From an uncultured Sulfurovum sp. (GTDB taxonomy: Bacteria; Campylobacterota; Campylobacteria; Campylobacterales; Sulfurovaceae), in assembly GCA_902727915.1 (NCBI GenBank), contig CACVAU010000055.1:34597-98596 (forward strand): a stretch of DNA of 64,000 nt. The letters run 5' to 3'. Below, piece after piece: positions 63,789-64,000 of the stretch. Below the pieces are notes generated by a model. The model saw nothing but the letters and a program-made list of their open reading frames with translations, had not been told where the DNA came from and searched no databases. A program made the position numbers and the translations under genes. The first letter of the stretch is position 1; each line of letters opens with the position of its first letter.

Positions 63789-64000
63789 TTAGTTTAAATA
63801 ATCTTGTAAAGCTCTGGGTTCTAACTCACCCTCTGAAGCTTGAAGTGATTTAATTGCTTCGGCTGTTGCCTTCGCAGCTGCAATGGTTGTAAAGTAAGCC
63901 ACATTTTCACGTAATACAGATTGACGGATGGTTTTACCATCTTTCTTTGCACCTTGCTCATTTGAAGTATTAATGGCTAAAGTAATCTCTTTATTTTTAA
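63789..64000 (-). CDS. carB: Carbamoyl-phosphate synthase large subunit, C-terminal end (partial)
   Basis: The last 70 codons of a gene entering from the right edge. The sequence LAINTSNEQGAKKDGKTIRQSVLRE is the methylglyoxal-synthase-like allosteric domain of CarB, which binds UMP and ornithine. VAYFTTIAAAKATAEAI follows. TAA at 63789-63791 ends it nine bases before the DUF2461 gene. The catalytic parts are outside the window. Confidence 0.9.
   Translation of the reverse strand, partial: KNKEITLAINTSNEQGAKKDGKTIRQSVLRENVAYFTTIAAAKATAEAIKSLQASEGELEPRALQDYLN

Overview
The window reads as chromosomal DNA of a low-GC member of the Campylobacterota (epsilonproteobacteria), probably free-living; the genus cannot be fixed from sequence alone. 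The evidence is gene order and content. One block runs amidase, nitronate monooxygenase, tyrS, spoT, rpoZ, pyrH. Another runs ctpA, purC, purS, purQ, an SH3-type membrane protein and plsC. From memory both orders are also found in Campylobacter jejuni. A futalosine-pathway deaminase (mqnF), the polyamine enzyme nspC and an rpoD without other sigma factors nearby fit the same group. No tRNA, rRNA, CRISPR array, complete insertion sequence or prophage was seen.

Layout. Bases 1-7.4 kb: end of an M48 peptidase, then the minus-strand core operon and apt. 7.4-12.7 kb: a dipeptidase, then a plus-strand envelope cluster (Cys/His-rich exported protein, lipoprotein, MacB/LolCDE-type ABC transporter, predicted porin, FMN-binding-like protein). 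12.8-14.7 kb: mqnF and an Fe-S uracil-DNA-glycosylase-like protein. 14.8-28.6 kb: four tandem minus-strand paralogues of large secreted subtilases that each end in a seven-repeat FG-GAP/VCBS propeller. 29.1-40.0 kb: a minus-strand surface-polysaccharide locus with flippase, sulfotransferase, polymerase/ligase, two kinase-type proteins, two GT4 glycosyltransferases, a radical SAM enzyme and a beta-helix protein. 40.2-49.8 kb: core genes clpB, ctpA-purCSQ-plsC and rpoD. 50.0-64.0 kb: transporters, MoxR/DUF58, menaquinone and riboflavin genes, nspC, an Lnb/DUF4105-barrel protein and the 3' end of carB.

The accessory heart is 14.8-40.0 kb, set between core genes. Two of the protease genes and the sulfotransferase share an 11-bp-phased direct repeat (TGATACATTT) just upstream of a -10 box. 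This is the layout of a PhoB/OmpR-type activator site and suggests that secreted proteolysis and sulfated-glycan synthesis are co-regulated. A second non-coding signal is a family of small REP-like elements (GTAG followed by a hairpin whose stem sequence differs from copy to copy) at 12.7, 54.5, 58.1-58.2 and 59.5 kb. Two of these are part of a composite inverted repeat around a membrane-protein gene of unknown function.
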